From positions 62,001 to 126,000 of the forward strand of contig VZTG01000482.1 of assembly GCA_013397845.1 (NCBI GenBank): a DNA stretch of 64,000 nt, read 5' to 3'. Positions 63,101 to 64,000 of this stretch are shown piece by piece; within the stretch, counting starts at the first letter, position 1, and the number at the start of each line of letters is the position of its first letter. The notes beneath the pieces are model-generated. The model was not told where the DNA came from, searched no databases, and was given only the letters and a program-made list of their open reading frames with translations. The DNA comes from Melanocharis versteri (taxonomy: Eukaryota > Chordata > Aves > Passeriformes > Melanocharitidae). Both the position numbers and the translations under genes were made by a program.

Positions 63101-63240
63101 TGCAAGCTTCTGAGGGAATCTATGGTTATGTTTGCCTCCAAAGTCCCTGGTGAGTAAGGTGAGTTAGAAGGGAAGATCTAAGTCTGGTCCTCTTTACAAA
63201 TAAAGTCCCATCTGTCCTGGGGTGACTGCATGCATCCTCA
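60125..63240. other. AT-rich non-coding stretch
   Basis: No gene supported; a 101-codon minus-strand frame at 61118-61423 lacks motifs. No repeat termini were recognised. Confidence 0.6.
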
Positions 63241-64000
63241 CCTGTAGTTAATATTCCACTGGTGACAGATACGTTTCATGAACGAGTGCTGGGATTGTCC
63301 TGTGTAATGTGCACTTCACCACTGAGTTCATCCAGCAGCTGCCCATAGCACCAGCCTGACAGATTTTGCTGATGGTCCAGCTTGGTACCAGCTCGGTTGT
63401 CTGCCCAGCTTCTGTAGGAGGTCCTGGAACTTGGGCACGACTTGTGACAGCAGACCTTGCTGTAGATACATAGATGTGCATCTGCGTGCTGTATTCAGGA
63501 TGGCAAAGAGGTAATGAAGGCAGGGTTGGAACAGCTCTACGGAAATGTGTGGAGCCCCCTTCATCAGAGCTATGAACAGGTGTTAGGTCATAGGGAGCAA
63601 CAGGCACAGAGGCTTCCCTTGCTGTACTGGTACTGCAGTGTTTGTGTCACCATCGTTTTCCATGTCCCTGTCTCCAGGCTGGAAGCAGCTCTTTAGCAAG
63701 ATCAATTGCTTCTGTGCTGTAGTGCTTCCGGGCACAGATCAGGCTGTGACCAAAGCACTACCTCTGCCTTTAATGTAGGGTGGTCTGTGGAGGTTTGTAC
63801 TGCCAGCGATTTGAACATTTCCAGGCTGGTCAAGGCTATGCTGCAGGCCTATTTACATTTGGCACAGAGCCCATGAAGCTCCATGCCATCATTTCTGCCT
63901 GGCATTCATATCTGCCGGAGTTCTGACTCAAAGGCATTTACAGGTGACCTGACTGCTTGCCAGGAAGTACTTATCTCCTCAGTGGCTGTGGCATGTCAGG
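63241..64000. other. Moderately GC-rich tract, unidentified
   Basis: Composition changes here to a more balanced, less T-rich sequence that runs off the window edge. Minus-strand frames of 119 codons (63248-63607) and 78 codons (63328-63564) overlap each other in different frames. Upstream of them all three minus frames carry stops. This pattern would suit a decayed coding or repeat sequence broken by frameshifts, but I recognise no protein family or mobile element. It may continue past the window, so its extent is unknown. Confidence 0.3.

Noticed and set aside
1..64000. Bacterial or phage-like systems (operons, CRISPR, toxin-antitoxin, insertion sequences)
   Set aside because: The sequence has vertebrate repeats, AT-rich stop-dense DNA and no coding density, so such systems are not expected and none was seen.

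Overview
The window looks like a stretch of a bird nuclear genome, mostly AT-rich non-coding DNA. Evidence: several decayed copies of the CR1 LINE 3' region with its typical TCATAGAAT-type terminus, plus the remnant of an avian-type endogenous retrovirus LTR. Open reading frames are short, dense in stops, overlap on both strands, and show no family motifs. I see no operon, no CRISPR array, no tRNA or rRNA gene, and no multi-exon gene I can name. The species cannot be fixed from this sequence.

Layout. 1-3.5 kb: plain AT-rich DNA. 3.5-4.3 kb: a GC-rich patch with a tight CpG cluster at 3.66-3.80 kb. 4.3-33.7 kb: AT-rich DNA with T/G-rich low-complexity tracts, AT microsatellites, a small GC patch at 15.2-15.4 kb, a possible ancient amniote repeat with a hairpin near 16.1 kb, and an 18-bp palindrome at 24.8 kb. 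33.7-34.0 kb: the LTR remnant. 42.9-46.6 kb: a 3'-end CR1 copy whose 5' end and adjoining non-CR1 flank reappear inverted 2.5 kb away, so the locus carries a diverged inverted duplication of about 290 bp per arm. 49.5-51.2 kb: the best candidate gene. It has a TATA box, a GC-rich leader, a good Kozak ATG opening a hydrophobic N-terminus, a strong splice donor, and a downstream exon that stays in phase and ends at another strong donor. 52.97-53.11 kb and 60.02-60.12 kb: further CR1 pieces, the latter two fragments pointing in opposite directions. 55.72-55.74 kb: a mirror-symmetric polypyrimidine tract with a canonical G-quadruplex motif on the minus strand. 63.2-64.0 kb: a moderately GC-rich tract I cannot identify.

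How it fits together: most likely intergenic or intronic DNA built from old retroelement insertions, with one unproven + strand transcription unit starting near 49.66 kb. I did not find a convincing new biological system. The two items most worth checking are the inverted CR1-flank duplication and the unnamed TATA-driven gene model.
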